In this document: one piece after another, positions 22,301 through 30,646 of the stretch
Numbering within the stretch: position 1 is the first letter of the stretch
How the letters are laid out: each line of letters begins with the position of its first letter
From: a virus
Length of the DNA stretch: 31,035 nt
Strand: one strand, 5' to 3'
Virus record (IMG/VR): IMGVR_UViG_3300042691_006523
Span: 1 to 31,035 of that record
Notes under the pieces: model-generated
Told to the model about the DNA's origin: nothing
Database searches by the model: none
Seen by the model: only the letters and a program-made list of their open reading frames with translations
Translations under genes and position numbers: made by a program

Positions 22301-25300
22301 ACCGACAAGCCGTTTACTGTTGAAGCGTTCCGCACCGCTGATGTAACCAAGCCAGCCGGTAGACGCGCTATGGCGGCACGGGCAGATGTTAACGCCCCCC
22401 TTATCGACGATATTCAAAACCGGATGCGTATTGATTCTGAACTGGCTCAGTATGCACAGGGTGAGCAACGTACGCTTGTTCCTCGTGGAGAAGGTTTTGC
22501 CGAGGTTGATGTTCAGGGTAGCTTGTTTCCAGAAACAGAAGCTACGGCTCGCGCCACTCCCGCTCAGTTTCAGCGTTTACAAAAGTCTGGGAAAGTACGG
22601 AAAGAGCAGAAAAAGGTTGCTGAAGCTAAACAAAAAACCGAAGAAACCGAACGTGAAATTCGTGCAGCTGCACGGGCTGTAAAAGAAGAACTGCGTCCTG
22701 AAGCTATACAAAGCAGAAAGCGCGATCTTCTTGGGCGTATTCAACAGTTGATGCAAGAAACAAAGCAGAAAATTGAATCTGCTAAGTTTGAAACTCCCGA
22801 TAAGCTTATGGAGAAGGTTAAAGAAGAACCTGCTCGGGCTTTGTTAAGCCGCATCGAGATAGCGGCTAAGGATTTAAAAGCTGAAGATGCTGAGTTTGAA
22901 ATGTCTACGGAAGGTCTGCGCCTTACCTGGGTTCCTGACTCAACGCTTAACGCATGGGCGCGGCTAGATGAGAGTATTGCTAAAGAAGCTAAGAACATTA
23001 AAGAACTAGAACGCTTGGCAGCTAACGCCGAGAAAGGTTCTTTGGAGCAACGTAAAGCACAGGCACTGGCTAAGCAGCAACGTGTTGCTGTGCAACAAGT
23101 ACTTACGGCTCGTAAAAAACTAGCTGAACAGTATGCGGATCGTCAACGTGCTTTAGAGACACGTATTCAGTCAGGGCTTGGTTTACCTGGACGCAGAGTT
23201 ACTGTTGAGCAAAGACCGACAAAGCGCAAAAAGACCAAGGAAGAATACGCCGCTGAAATGAAGGCGTATAAAGCGTTGCCCGCTAAAGAGCGTGAACTTA
23301 CCCAAAAACCCACTAAGTTTGAAGCTGGTAGCGCACGACAGGCAAAAGTTGTTCCGATTAAATCTAAGGAGCAACTGGATAAAGAAATTGCTGCGCGTCG
23401 CCAAGAACAGCTTGATGATATCCGCCGCCGGGCTAAAGTTGGTTCAGTTGAAACAGTAGTTCAGAAAACCAAAGAAAAAGAACTAGACGCTAGACGGGCA
23501 TTTAATGACGCTAAAGCTAAGCGTGATCTTTTTGAGTTAGCTGTTAAGAAGGGCGAAGCTAAAAAAGACCCGGCAAAGCTAAAGCGACTGAATCAACAAG
23601 TTGAAACAGCTAAAAACAAGCTCGACGATATACGTAGCGATTTACGGTTGATGACTTCTGGGGACATCGAGAACATTGTTCGTCAACCCAGCCGTGGTCC
23701 GATTGGTGGTCCGGTTCAGTGGTACGACAAAAAGTTTACGCCCGATCAGATGCGCAGCATGTCTGGTCTTGGTATTGATACGTTTAGCCCAAGAAGTTTT
23801 TCGGTCGATGACTCTATCGACTTTGCTGTGGGTGAAGGTCAGGGTGGCGGTATTGACCAAGCTGCGGCTGATAAGCGCATGGCTGAGGTTGAGAAGAAGC
23901 TCCCCGCAGGTATTAAGTTCAAGTACTTTCCCACCATGGAGAGCGTCACCGTTGACATCCTCCGGGAAATGTCTAAGCAGGGCGTTGATATTTATAACAC
24001 CTACATCCGTGGCGGTGTGAAGCCGGATGGCACCGTGTTTGTTATCGGCGGGAATCACGTTGACATGGTAGATCTGGAAAAGACTATCGCGCACGAGTTT
24101 GTCGGCCACTTTACTTTCGAGGGTATGCTCGGTCCTGACGGCATGAAGAACCTGCTGGGTCGGGTAGATAAGTCTCTGGGTGGTGTGTTTAAGCTGGCCG
24201 ATACGCTCGGCGTAGCCGAAGATGCCCGTAATGCCTACGCTGCCGGTCTGAAGTATGGCCTTAGCCCCAAGGATGCTGAAGTAAAAGCCTTGAAGGAAGT
24301 CATCGCCTACACGATGGAGAAGCGGGTTGACTCGAAATTCTTGGAGAAAGCTAAGCGCTGGATTCAGGAAATGGTTGGGGCTTTCCGTGCGTTGCTGAAG
24401 AAGATGGGTCTGCTGGATGCCGCAAGCCTGTCAACGTCTGACCTCTTCTACATGATGAAGCAGGCCAATAAGTACTTCGAGGAAGGCAAGCCAATTGCCT
24501 ACAAGAGCGCAGACGGCGACATTAGCTTCCGGGCTATTGAGCCTAAGTACGGCGCTGGCATGGAAGATCTTGGCGCTCTGGCAGATAAAGTTGTCGGTAG
24601 CCAGAAAGGTTTTGTTGACAAGATTAAAGCCAACACCATGGGATTGGCTGGCCGCGTGCAGTTTGTTGACCGTTGGGCCGCACTGGAAGAAGCCGTTAAG
24701 CGTGGTGTTGACAAGGGCATTATCGACTCCCTGAAGGCTGGGGATGTCATGTACTTTGCTCGAATAGCAGACCAGCGCCATGCGCTGACATCTGAGGTAG
24801 CAACTAACGGAAACCTTAAACTAAAAGAAGTCAAGCGTCCTGACGGTAGGATCGAAAAGATCGTTGAATCTGAGCGTAGCGCAAGCCTGAAAGATGTTGC
24901 TGAGGCGTTGCAAAAAGCTAACGTGGGCGATGCTGACGCTACTAACCGTTTATTCACCCTGTATCTGGCCGCTGAACGTGCCCAGAATGTTGGCCTTGAT
25001 AAGCTGAACTTCAGCGGGAAAATTACCGAAGCTGACATGAAGAAAGCGCTTGCTATGGGCCGGGCTAATCCAGCCTTCCAAGAAGCGCGGAAACTGTACA
25101 ACGAGTACAACAAGGGTTTGATTGAGTTTGCCGTTAAAGCTGGTGCGATGAGTAAAGAGCTAGGGGCTAAGCTTCTCGCTAAAGGCGATTACATTCCTTA
25201 CTACCGTATCCGAGGCGGTGTTGCTGAGCTGTTGATTGGCGGTGAGAAGCCTATCCAGATTGGCGATACGAAGAGCCAGCCTTATCTAAAAGAACTTATT

Positions 25301-27160
25301 GGTGGCGATGAGGCCATCATGGACTTCTTCACGTCGTCGCTGCAGAACACTAGCCTGCTGACGGACATGGCGCTGCGCAACATGGCGACATACCAAGCGG
25401 CTAACGTGCTGAAAGATCTAGGCGTAGCTAAGGTTGTTAAGGGTACTGGTCCAGCAGGCAAAGACGTCATTCGCTTTAAGTACAACGGCGATGAATACTA
25501 CGCGCAGATTGATACACAGGCTAAAGAAGATTTGTTTGGTGATATTCCATCTGAACTTATCGTCACTGGCATGGAAGGTATTAAGGTCATTGTCCCTGGT
25601 GTCGTTCGTGGTCTTGCTGGCCCGGCTAATATTCTGCGTAAATTTATTACGCGTGACCCCCGCTATGCAGTGCGTCAGGTTTTCCGTGATTCGCTGACGG
25701 CGTCCATGACTACTGGATCAAACATGATCCCGCTGGTTTCTACGATGGGTCAGCTAAGCACGCTTTACAAAGAAGGTGCCGGTGCTCTTCAACGACGTGG
25801 TATAACAACCGGGCAGGTCATTACCGGCGCTCCTGAAGACATGAACAAGATTCTTCAGCAGATCACTTCTGGTAAGCCTGGCTGGGACATGGCGATGGCT
25901 AAGCTCGATCAGTTTGCGATGGCTGGTGATGCGGCAACCCGCATGGCGCTGTACAACTCTTTCCTGAAGCAAGGACTGTCTGAGCGCGAGGCCACCATGG
26001 CTACGCTGGAGTCGATGAACTTTGGACGCCGTGGCGTATCGCCTTCGATCTACTTCCTGAACGCAACTGTTCCGTTCTTCAATGCCGGTATTCAGGGTCT
26101 GGATGTTCTGTACCGTGCGTTCACTAACCAGATGCCGTACGCCGAGCAGTTGAAGGTTAAGCAGAAGCTGTTGGCTCGGGGCGCTTTGATGGCTGCGTTT
26201 ACATGGGCTTATGTCGCCATGATGCAGGACGATGAGGCGTACAAGAACGCTACCCCAGAGCAGCGTTACGGCAACTGGTTCATTCGTATCCCAGGTATGG
26301 AAGAGCCGTTCCGGGTGCCTATCCCGTTTGAATTGGGCTTGATCTTCAAGGCTATCCCAGAAGGTTTGATGAACGCTGCCATCTCGGATGAGAAAGGCTC
26401 GAAGATTGCTGGCGATCTGTTTAAGCAGATGATGCGTTCAATGCCGGGTAATCCAGCAGAAGCTGGCGTACCGGTACCAACATTCATGAAGCCGCTGATC
26501 GAGACGGCGCTGAACAAGTCGTTCTTTACGAACCGTGACATTGTTGATGCCCGGTTAGAAGGTCTTGATAAGCGCTTCCAGTACCGCGACAAAACGCCTG
26601 AGTTGTTGAAGATTCTTGGCCCGTTGTTCGAGGTTATTAATCTGTCTCCTGTACAGGTTGAGAATCTAGTCCGTGGTTACACTGGCTCGCTGGGTGTTGG
26701 TTTACTAAGCGTTGTTGACCCGATCTTACGCACTAAAGAAGCTGGCGCTGCTGCACCAAAAGGCATGTCAGAGGTGCCGTTCGTTGGTCCAATCATCGGC
26801 GGTCTGTTCCAGCCTAACGACGCTGGGCGCGTAATTAACGAAGCCTACGACAGCGTCAAGGAGATCCAGTCTCGTCAGAACACGTATCGGAAACTGAGAG
26901 AAGAAGGCCAGACCAAAGAAGCTGAGGAATACCTGAAAGAAAATCTGCCTGCTTTACAGGCTTCGTCTGCGGCAGGTGCTTTCCGTCAGCAGATGGGTGA
27001 AATTACTAAGGCTGAGCGTGCAGTCAAAGCAGCTCCTCCCGACATGATGACGCCTGAACAGAAACGGAAACGCCTTGACGAATTGCGCGAGTTGAAGAAT
27101 AACTTGGCTCGTCGGATGAACGAACTCAGCGCACGAACAGAACGCCAAGCCGCCCGTTAA
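19376..27160 (+). CDS. Giant polyvalent-type ejection protein with HExxGH peptidase-like motif and LPD38-like C-terminus
   Basis: 2594 aa, a quarter of the window. Residues 1-35 hold ADGRLLEFPDGTSQEVMTKA, a module seen at the N-terminus of phage internal proteins. Residues about 100-220 are Gly/Ala-rich and hydrophobic (GRRFGPLGTLIGGAAGAATP), a possible membrane-inserting part. Residues about 300-1450 are charged coiled coil. Around 1485-1600 lies a small domain with AHEFVGHF (H1573, E1574, H1578), resembling the HExxGH motif of metallopeptidase domains in phage polyvalent proteins. Further on are YFARIADQRHAL (about 1794), YNEYNKGLIEFAVKAGAM (about 1908), GDYIPYYR (about 1937) and an LPD38-like region (about 2180-2420, NWFIRIPGMEEPFRVPIPFE). 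It is probably injected with the DNA. No polymerase motif was seen. Confidence 0.75.
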   Translation: MAVYAQLADGRLLEFPDGTSQEVMTKAVKRFLMTEKGPETGLGSKLVGGFKRTVSDIQTGIESLYDPEGAARRGLERQEELGLQYAPGTDLEAVKKAYAERGLFPAAGEVVSQIPGAVAEQVPTIASTLASARAGAMAGRRFGPLGTLIGGAAGAATPTMAQLFGANLQRQAEEGQEISRGRAAAAAVPGAALEVASTFIPLGGKVISKILGPGAEELLARGGSKIVEEGLVKTLAKGTAVGVMAEIPTEVTQQMLERLQAGLPLTSQDALAEYGQAAYGAGLVGGPFGAVGRVGQRSVARGEQADELREKQRLESEIAAKEAAAAEEAETARKKSPEYRIELIGKINEAEDRLKQVEPIAKDKSADPDVRNEAIAEAKQLKEQLKKLNEEMKASMKEAGLAPTLKEAIAQKPREMPVVDEFGNVVKPKGAPLTEEEYGQKLDDAATKWNETREKIFELRAKEEARQAAERDKYSEQVTKSIKNYLTGLDELDEANLEQRTKLELEKREKGEKEALQQRALDRTQRIVNDFGFHILGYSIDPEVLRLKNEIENLSRPESIAAAPDRDARLKQIDDLKAELDKAQQNASPTSREGLRRLIDEGRVSRDVTNALGIKGLGGRTVSATDALPKIEARINQLEAQRKALTASEKQLIDGNNELTPAGQKLVAVDVQLNELKRLRTVGQQAEETGVEKGVGASVREAFLGKAPALADDIDLTVPITPYIAEQYRKEAEKANVQATGAYSDMAMLLDDYQKGRFFGEKGAQRDIEAASYTREGLLRETEEARKRVIDNLIREISYQRLAEKRPAFTRDEAIKVAFDVNNILEELVNRGTALPSGQFLEIVGQRPAQMRGDKIVKAAEPIARDSRNLKDRQFGAPAQAVEVLAESINQIKQQAIAASVRAVRADKETLQLRKTPREAQPDLVKDLDRVLRMEDLQPEVRDVLEQAQRRMEEGGISVELEELLDEQVGRILRGTDKPFTVEAFRTADVTKPAGRRAMAARADVNAPLIDDIQNRMRIDSELAQYAQGEQRTLVPRGEGFAEVDVQGSLFPETEATARATPAQFQRLQKSGKVRKEQKKVAEAKQKTEETEREIRAAARAVKEELRPEAIQSRKRDLLGRIQQLMQETKQKIESAKFETPDKLMEKVKEEPARALLSRIEIAAKDLKAEDAEFEMSTEGLRLTWVPDSTLNAWARLDESIAKEAKNIKELERLAANAEKGSLEQRKAQALAKQQRVAVQQVLTARKKLAEQYADRQRALETRIQSGLGLPGRRVTVEQRPTKRKKTKEEYAAEMKAYKALPAKERELTQKPTKFEAGSARQAKVVPIKSKEQLDKEIAARRQEQLDDIRRRAKVGSVETVVQKTKEKELDARRAFNDAKAKRDLFELAVKKGEAKKDPAKLKRLNQQVETAKNKLDDIRSDLRLMTSGDIENIVRQPSRGPIGGPVQWYDKKFTPDQMRSMSGLGIDTFSPRSFSVDDSIDFAVGEGQGGGIDQAAADKRMAEVEKKLPAGIKFKYFPTMESVTVDILREMSKQGVDIYNTYIRGGVKPDGTVFVIGGNHVDMVDLEKTIAHEFVGHFTFEGMLGPDGMKNLLGRVDKSLGGVFKLADTLGVAEDARNAYAAGLKYGLSPKDAEVKALKEVIAYTMEKRVDSKFLEKAKRWIQEMVGAFRALLKKMGLLDAASLSTSDLFYMMKQANKYFEEGKPIAYKSADGDISFRAIEPKYGAGMEDLGALADKVVGSQKGFVDKIKANTMGLAGRVQFVDRWAALEEAVKRGVDKGIIDSLKAGDVMYFARIADQRHALTSEVATNGNLKLKEVKRPDGRIEKIVESERSASLKDVAEALQKANVGDADATNRLFTLYLAAERAQNVGLDKLNFSGKITEADMKKALAMGRANPAFQEARKLYNEYNKGLIEFAVKAGAMSKELGAKLLAKGDYIPYYRIRGGVAELLIGGEKPIQIGDTKSQPYLKELIGGDEAIMDFFTSSLQNTSLLTDMALRNMATYQAANVLKDLGVAKVVKGTGPAGKDVIRFKYNGDEYYAQIDTQAKEDLFGDIPSELIVTGMEGIKVIVPGVVRGLAGPANILRKFITRDPRYAVRQVFRDSLTASMTTGSNMIPLVSTMGQLSTLYKEGAGALQRRGITTGQVITGAPEDMNKILQQITSGKPGWDMAMAKLDQFAMAGDAATRMALYNSFLKQGLSEREATMATLESMNFGRRGVSPSIYFLNATVPFFNAGIQGLDVLYRAFTNQMPYAEQLKVKQKLLARGALMAAFTWAYVAMMQDDEAYKNATPEQRYGNWFIRIPGMEEPFRVPIPFELGLIFKAIPEGLMNAAISDEKGSKIAGDLFKQMMRSMPGNPAEAGVPVPTFMKPLIETALNKSFFTNRDIVDARLEGLDKRFQYRDKTPELLKILGPLFEVINLSPVQVENLVRGYTGSLGVGLLSVVDPILRTKEAGAAAPKGMSEVPFVGPIIGGLFQPNDAGRVINEAYDSVKEIQSRQNTYRKLREEGQTKEAEEYLKENLPALQASSAAGAFRQQMGEITKAERAVKAAPPDMMTPEQKRKRLDELRELKNNLARRMNELSARTERQAAR

Positions 27161-27241
27161 AGATACAGACATGTGTCTTGCCGTAAACGCCAGAACCTAT
27201 GGCGGCTTTGGCTATCTCTAAACGGACGGTTTCGGTGTCGA
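27161..27241. other. Convergent intergenic space
   Basis: About 80 bases between the end of the giant gene and the terminator hairpin. No gene is supported. A GATACAGAC at 27162-27170 repeats a nine-base string found on the - strand at 30662-30670, possibly by chance. A weak palindrome (AGACATGTGTCT) lies at 27167-27178. Confidence 0.5.
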
Positions 27242-27272
27242 GGCAGGGGACGAAAAACCCCTGCCCCTTTTT
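27242..27272 (+). terminator. Rho-independent terminator of the rightward late block
   Basis: A perfect 8-bp stem (GGCAGGGG at 27242-27249 with CCCCTGCC at 27258-27265) closes an 8-base loop ACGAAAAA. It is followed by CC and TTTTT (27268-27272). The orientation fits termination of the + strand transcript. On the - strand the hairpin is not followed by a T run. Its T run overlaps the stop codon of the convergent primase gene. Confidence 0.88.
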
Positions 27273-30168
27273 AAGCTGCTTCCAAGGATAGCGGCGTACT
27301 AGTTTCTTCATCGCCCTCGATCTTCCGGGAGATCTTTATTGCGTTGACTCGGGTTGGCGGTCCCTTGGTTTTCGACATCAGATCTTTCTTCAGGTAGGAC
27401 ACGGCGTATTTACTCTCCATCTCCTTCTTGAAGTCTGAGTACCCGAAGCTGTGTTCGTTGCAGTACTTCTTCAGGCGCTTCTCTTCGATGTAGTAGTCGA
27501 TATGCCCCGGCGTTACGCCATGCTCAACCCTACCGCAGACCTCAGTCCGTGAAGTACTGACGTCGATCACCCCATCATCGCCAAGCGAAGCGGTCAACGC
27601 ACCGTTCAATGTCTTAACGATAATAAGTTTGCCGTAGTAGTCTGACGTGTAGGAGTTCAGCACATCTTCAGCCGTGCGCAGATTGCCCTTCCTTACGCCT
27701 CGGGCATCATCAACTAGGCTCTTCAGAAAGCGAATCACCGTCTCGATGGGGTAACGCATAATCCCAGCTTCAGCCGCCAGCATTGCGCCAGCCACCACGG
27801 TAGTACATCCAACCTGCCAGAAGCGTTCCTGACTGACGAAGTTCATTTCTTTCTTCAGTCTGATGCCGACTTCACGCACCACCTGCCTAGCCCTATCAGG
27901 GTTATCCACTAACCACTGCACATACATGTGACCAGCAACGCCGTAGTTCATTCGTAGGCTTTCGATCAGCGCTTCATCTTCAGGCGTGAGGCTCAGAACC
28001 TGGGTCGGATTCCACTCCAGCAAGCGAAGCATCTCACCTTGGGACGAATGTTCCCGGCTATCCAGCAAGTCCTTGGCGTGCGTATTGGAGGTGAATAGCG
28101 TCTGCGTCTGCCATTGCGTGTCATTGATTCGCTCTTTGTTAGCTCCCGATTCCATCCGGTCTTTACCCTGACCTTCAGACATATCCAACAAGAAAGCCGA
28201 GAACCATTCAGGAGCAGTGCGGTTCTTCTGTGTGATCTCGTCTGACAGCAGGGGCAGGTTCTTCAGCAGGCCAAGGCGTTGCTGCATCGTTACGTCTGAT
28301 GTGCCTTTGCCTGTGCGGTAGTAAACCGGATGCCCCCAGACGCTAGATACGAGGTCCATCGAGAGCGACTTACCCGTACCGGAATCTGTTGACCCGATGT
28401 GCCATGTCAACCCGTTAAAGGTTGTGTAGCGCATCAGCGGTGTGGCAAAGGCGATCAGAGACATCGTCAGCACGCCGTCTAGTTTGTGCCGCATGATCAT
28501 GTTGACCACCTTGCGCCACTCGTCGATGGATCCGGTTGGCCTACAAGCTTTGTTCAGGTTGCCCAGGTGCCGCATCGGGATGTGCCGTGGAGGCAGACCA
28601 GCCGAATAGATATGCTCGTTAAAGACAAATGTCCCGTCCTCTTGCCATCCGTAGCTGGGCGGCACCTTGATGACTCGGTTGTTGATGGAGGCTTCTTCCA
28701 CTGCCGACCGGACGTACTCGAACAGGTTTTTATCGTTCCAGCCACCAGACGCTAGGACGTTCTGCTCAGCCAGCGCCTTCAGGGTTTCGTCCTTGGATAC
28801 CACCGCCCTCTGATTCAGCGTGACTTCCATCGCTCCTGTGGCACGCAGGGCTACCATGTGGACCATGTGCTCGTCTTCGTGCTGAAGGATATTAACTACA
28901 AACAAGTCATAGGGAAGAATCATTACCTGCTTGGTAACATCTTTTCCTTCGTCGTCCTGCATCTTGACGTCCCGAAACACACCGCCTTTTGCCCCGAAAG
29001 AAAAGCCCTTCGGCGCGGCTGGTCTGCGCAGGGTAGTCGTGGATATGGGTGCGGCTTCGGGCAGGTCTACGGTCTGTTCTGCGGGTTCTGGGAGGACAAT
29101 CTCCTTGGCTTCCGTCTCTACCTTCAGCTTCCGACCCAGCGCCAAAGGGTTGGTGATCTTGCCGAAATGGGGACAGCTTGTGCAGATGCCGGGGTTCTCA
29201 GAGTCCAGTTTCAGACAGGGGTACGGCCCCTTGATCTCCCGTAGCTTCTGCGCCATCCGGTCTGGGGTATAGGGGTGCAGTTCCGACAGCTTAATCGCCC
29301 ACTCCCCACCGTCATCGCATTTTTGCGCTAATGACAGCATCCCACGCCAGAGCGGCTCCATCCCATCTTCTTGGGCATGGCTCATGTAGTGAGCTAGTTG
29401 TCCGCACCCTGTACCTTCTTCCGTACGCTTGGCGATCTGGGCGAACAGCGTTTCACTATTCTCGATCAGCTTCAGCGTTGTCGTAGTGGGCGCAGTCTTG
29501 GGACGTTGCCCCGGTAGGCTGGCGAGCGTGTTCTCGTAGGTAGGTGCCTTCAGCTTAGACTTGATAAAGGAGTCCAGCTCAAACAGAGAAAACTCCCTGC
29601 TGTGTGCCTGAAGAACCTTGACCGGGCGTGGCTTAGCCTTCTTGAAGTTAAACGTACCCGGTACGCGCAGTACCCTCGCGGCGTCAGCCGTGCAGTTCCA
29701 GTCGATGATCAGACCTTCTTGCTTGCACAGACGTTTAAAGTTTTCAGCTATTGGTTTCCACTGAGCGATAGGCACTTCCTCATCGAAAGGCCAGTAGATG
29801 TGAAAGCCACCCCCCGATGACACGACGATAGGCTGACCGAGTTCGGCCATGCCTGTCTCCCCCATGAACTTCTCGAACGCGGCAATCGCTTCCTGTCGAC
29901 TCTGGTAGGCCTTCTCACCGCCGAGGTCTACGTCCATGAACAACGACTTCATAGACTTAGCGTTGTCAGCTAAGCGGTTATCAGGCGTACGAAAGTTCGC
30001 TAAGGCGAAGTACGCGTCTTTATTCTCTGCCGCAAACTTGTTTGCAGCATCTAGCACTTCATCGAGCGTGTCGACGAAGATGTGTTCCTTCTTAGCAGTC
30101 GTGAACTCAGCAACGCAGTAAACGCCAGAGGAAGGAAGCACAGCCGCTAGAAAATCAAGCGGTTGCAT
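27271..30168 (-). CDS. Primase-helicase fusion (AEP-type primase + DUF927 helicase)
   Basis: 965 aa. The N-terminal primase region has FMDVDLGG (D79, D81), SSGGGFHIYW (H123) and IDWNCTADAARVLRVPGTFN (D156; R165, R168). This is the DxD / sxH / R-P-G-T-N pattern of archaeo-eukaryotic-type primases. A cysteine cluster (C318, C329, C332 in GICTSCPHFG) probably binds zinc. The C-terminal helicase has WHIGSTDSGTGKS (Walker A, K600/S601) followed by SVWG, a DUF927 hallmark. Walker B is LPLLSDEI (D643/E644), and an arginine-bearing SSQGEMLRLLEW follows. It should prime and unwind DNA at the phage origin. The start has an AAGGGGA ribosome site. It is the last gene of a leftward operon that converges on the late block. 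Confidence 0.9.
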   Translation of the reverse strand: MQPLDFLAAVLPSSGVYCVAEFTTAKKEHIFVDTLDEVLDAANKFAAENKDAYFALANFRTPDNRLADNAKSMKSLFMDVDLGGEKAYQSRQEAIAAFEKFMGETGMAELGQPIVVSSGGGFHIYWPFDEEVPIAQWKPIAENFKRLCKQEGLIIDWNCTADAARVLRVPGTFNFKKAKPRPVKVLQAHSREFSLFELDSFIKSKLKAPTYENTLASLPGQRPKTAPTTTTLKLIENSETLFAQIAKRTEEGTGCGQLAHYMSHAQEDGMEPLWRGMLSLAQKCDDGGEWAIKLSELHPYTPDRMAQKLREIKGPYPCLKLDSENPGICTSCPHFGKITNPLALGRKLKVETEAKEIVLPEPAEQTVDLPEAAPISTTTLRRPAAPKGFSFGAKGGVFRDVKMQDDEGKDVTKQVMILPYDLFVVNILQHEDEHMVHMVALRATGAMEVTLNQRAVVSKDETLKALAEQNVLASGGWNDKNLFEYVRSAVEEASINNRVIKVPPSYGWQEDGTFVFNEHIYSAGLPPRHIPMRHLGNLNKACRPTGSIDEWRKVVNMIMRHKLDGVLTMSLIAFATPLMRYTTFNGLTWHIGSTDSGTGKSLSMDLVSSVWGHPVYYRTGKGTSDVTMQQRLGLLKNLPLLSDEITQKNRTAPEWFSAFLLDMSEGQGKDRMESGANKERINDTQWQTQTLFTSNTHAKDLLDSREHSSQGEMLRLLEWNPTQVLSLTPEDEALIESLRMNYGVAGHMYVQWLVDNPDRARQVVREVGIRLKKEMNFVSQERFWQVGCTTVVAGAMLAAEAGIMRYPIETVIRFLKSLVDDARGVRKGNLRTAEDVLNSYTSDYYGKLIIVKTLNGALTASLGDDGVIDVSTSRTEVCGRVEHGVTPGHIDYYIEEKRLKKYCNEHSFGYSDFKKEMESKYAVSYLKKDLMSKTKGPPTRVNAIKISRKIEGDEETSTPLSLEAA

Positions 30169-30182
30169 AAAGTCCCCTTTGT

Positions 30183-30365
30183 TTACGCGTTGTGTAGTTT
30201 TTTGTCGAGCGTATGTACTACGTTATCTAGTTCTTGAATCCGCGCCGCAAGACGCTTCACGAGTTCGCGCTGAGCTTCTATGGGTAAACTTTCATCGTCT
30301 AACCACAGGTCACAGTACTTAACTAGTTCTTTATCGGTCAGAGCTTGAGGTTGAAAGTTGTACAT
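30183..30365 (-). CDS. Small hypothetical protein upstream of the primase gene
   Basis: 60 aa from the ATG at 30363-30365. A GTG 12 bases upstream would add four residues, but the GGAG lies just after that GTG, six bases before the ATG, so the ATG is preferred. The sequence NFQPQALTDKELVKYCDLWL, then LPIEAQRELVKRLAARIQEL and NVVHTLDKKLHNA, is acidic at first and then a helical coiled-coil-like segment. It overlaps the end of the HTH gene by 28 bases and ends 14 bases before the primase start, so the three are co-transcribed. I recognise no family. A replication-accessory or regulator-partner role is a guess from position. Confidence 0.65.
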   Translation of the reverse strand: MYNFQPQALTDKELVKYCDLWLDDESLPIEAQRELVKRLAARIQELDNVVHTLDKKLHNA

Positions 30366-30619
30366 AAAATTCTCCACGCATCGTCGGTTTGAGATGTTTT
30401 CTTTAATACGGCAATCACCTGCGCCACGCGCTCTTGATACGCTGGCGTTACATCGGTTGCTCCCGTAAACCAGTTGTAAATCGTTTGTCGACTCGCGCCG
30501 ACTATCTGGGAAATACGCTGCATTGATACGTCACGGCGCACTGCCCAGCGCCCAAGCTCGGTACCAAGACCTTCTGGGGCGTCATGTATTGTTTCGATTA
30601 TCTTTTGTGAGTAAGGCAT
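30338..30619 (-). CDS. Cro/CI-like HTH DNA-binding regulator
   Basis: 93 aa from the ATG at 30617-30619. Residues about 28-60 (WAVRRDVSMQRISQIVGASR, then QTIYNWFTGATDVTP) form a helix-turn-helix of the XRE/Cro type, with recognition helix SRQTIYNWF. The C-terminal helix AYQERVAQVIAVLKK may dimerise. An alternative GTG at 30643 would add eight residues but lies inside the hairpin at 30629-30646. The ribosome site for the ATG is poor, so translation may depend on coupling or on the RNA fold. It probably binds DNA nearby, and the three CTGTATC repeats upstream are candidate sites. It could be an early-gene repressor. No integrase is visible, so lysogeny cannot be argued. Confidence 0.8.
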   Translation of the reverse strand: MPYSQKIIETIHDAPEGLGTELGRWAVRRDVSMQRISQIVGASRQTIYNWFTGATDVTPAYQERVAQVIAVLKKTSQTDDAWRILCTTFNLKL

Positions 30620-30628
30620 AGCGTCCAA

Positions 30629-30646
30629 GGGGTGCCGAAGCACCCC
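30629..30646 (-). promoter_or_regulatory. C(UUCG)G hairpin before the HTH gene
   Basis: On the - strand, GGGGTGC-TTCG-GCACCCC forms a perfect 7-bp stem closed by C-G around a UUCG tetraloop, an exceptionally stable RNA hairpin. The bases after it (TTGGACGCT, then ATG) are not a T run, so it is not a standard terminator. It lies between the stop of the 30656 gene and the HTH start and covers the alternative GTG start. It may act as an mRNA stability element, a processing site or a partial attenuator. Confidence 0.7.

Noticed and set aside
24499-25113. 204-aa antisense frame within the giant gene
   Set aside because: It lies wholly inside a well-supported gene with domain-level resemblance on the + strand, and its translation shows no recognisable pattern.
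19376-27160. Virion RNA polymerase like that of N4-type phages
   Set aside because: The size and location invite the idea, but no RNA polymerase motifs were seen; peptidase-like and LPD38-like signs fit better.
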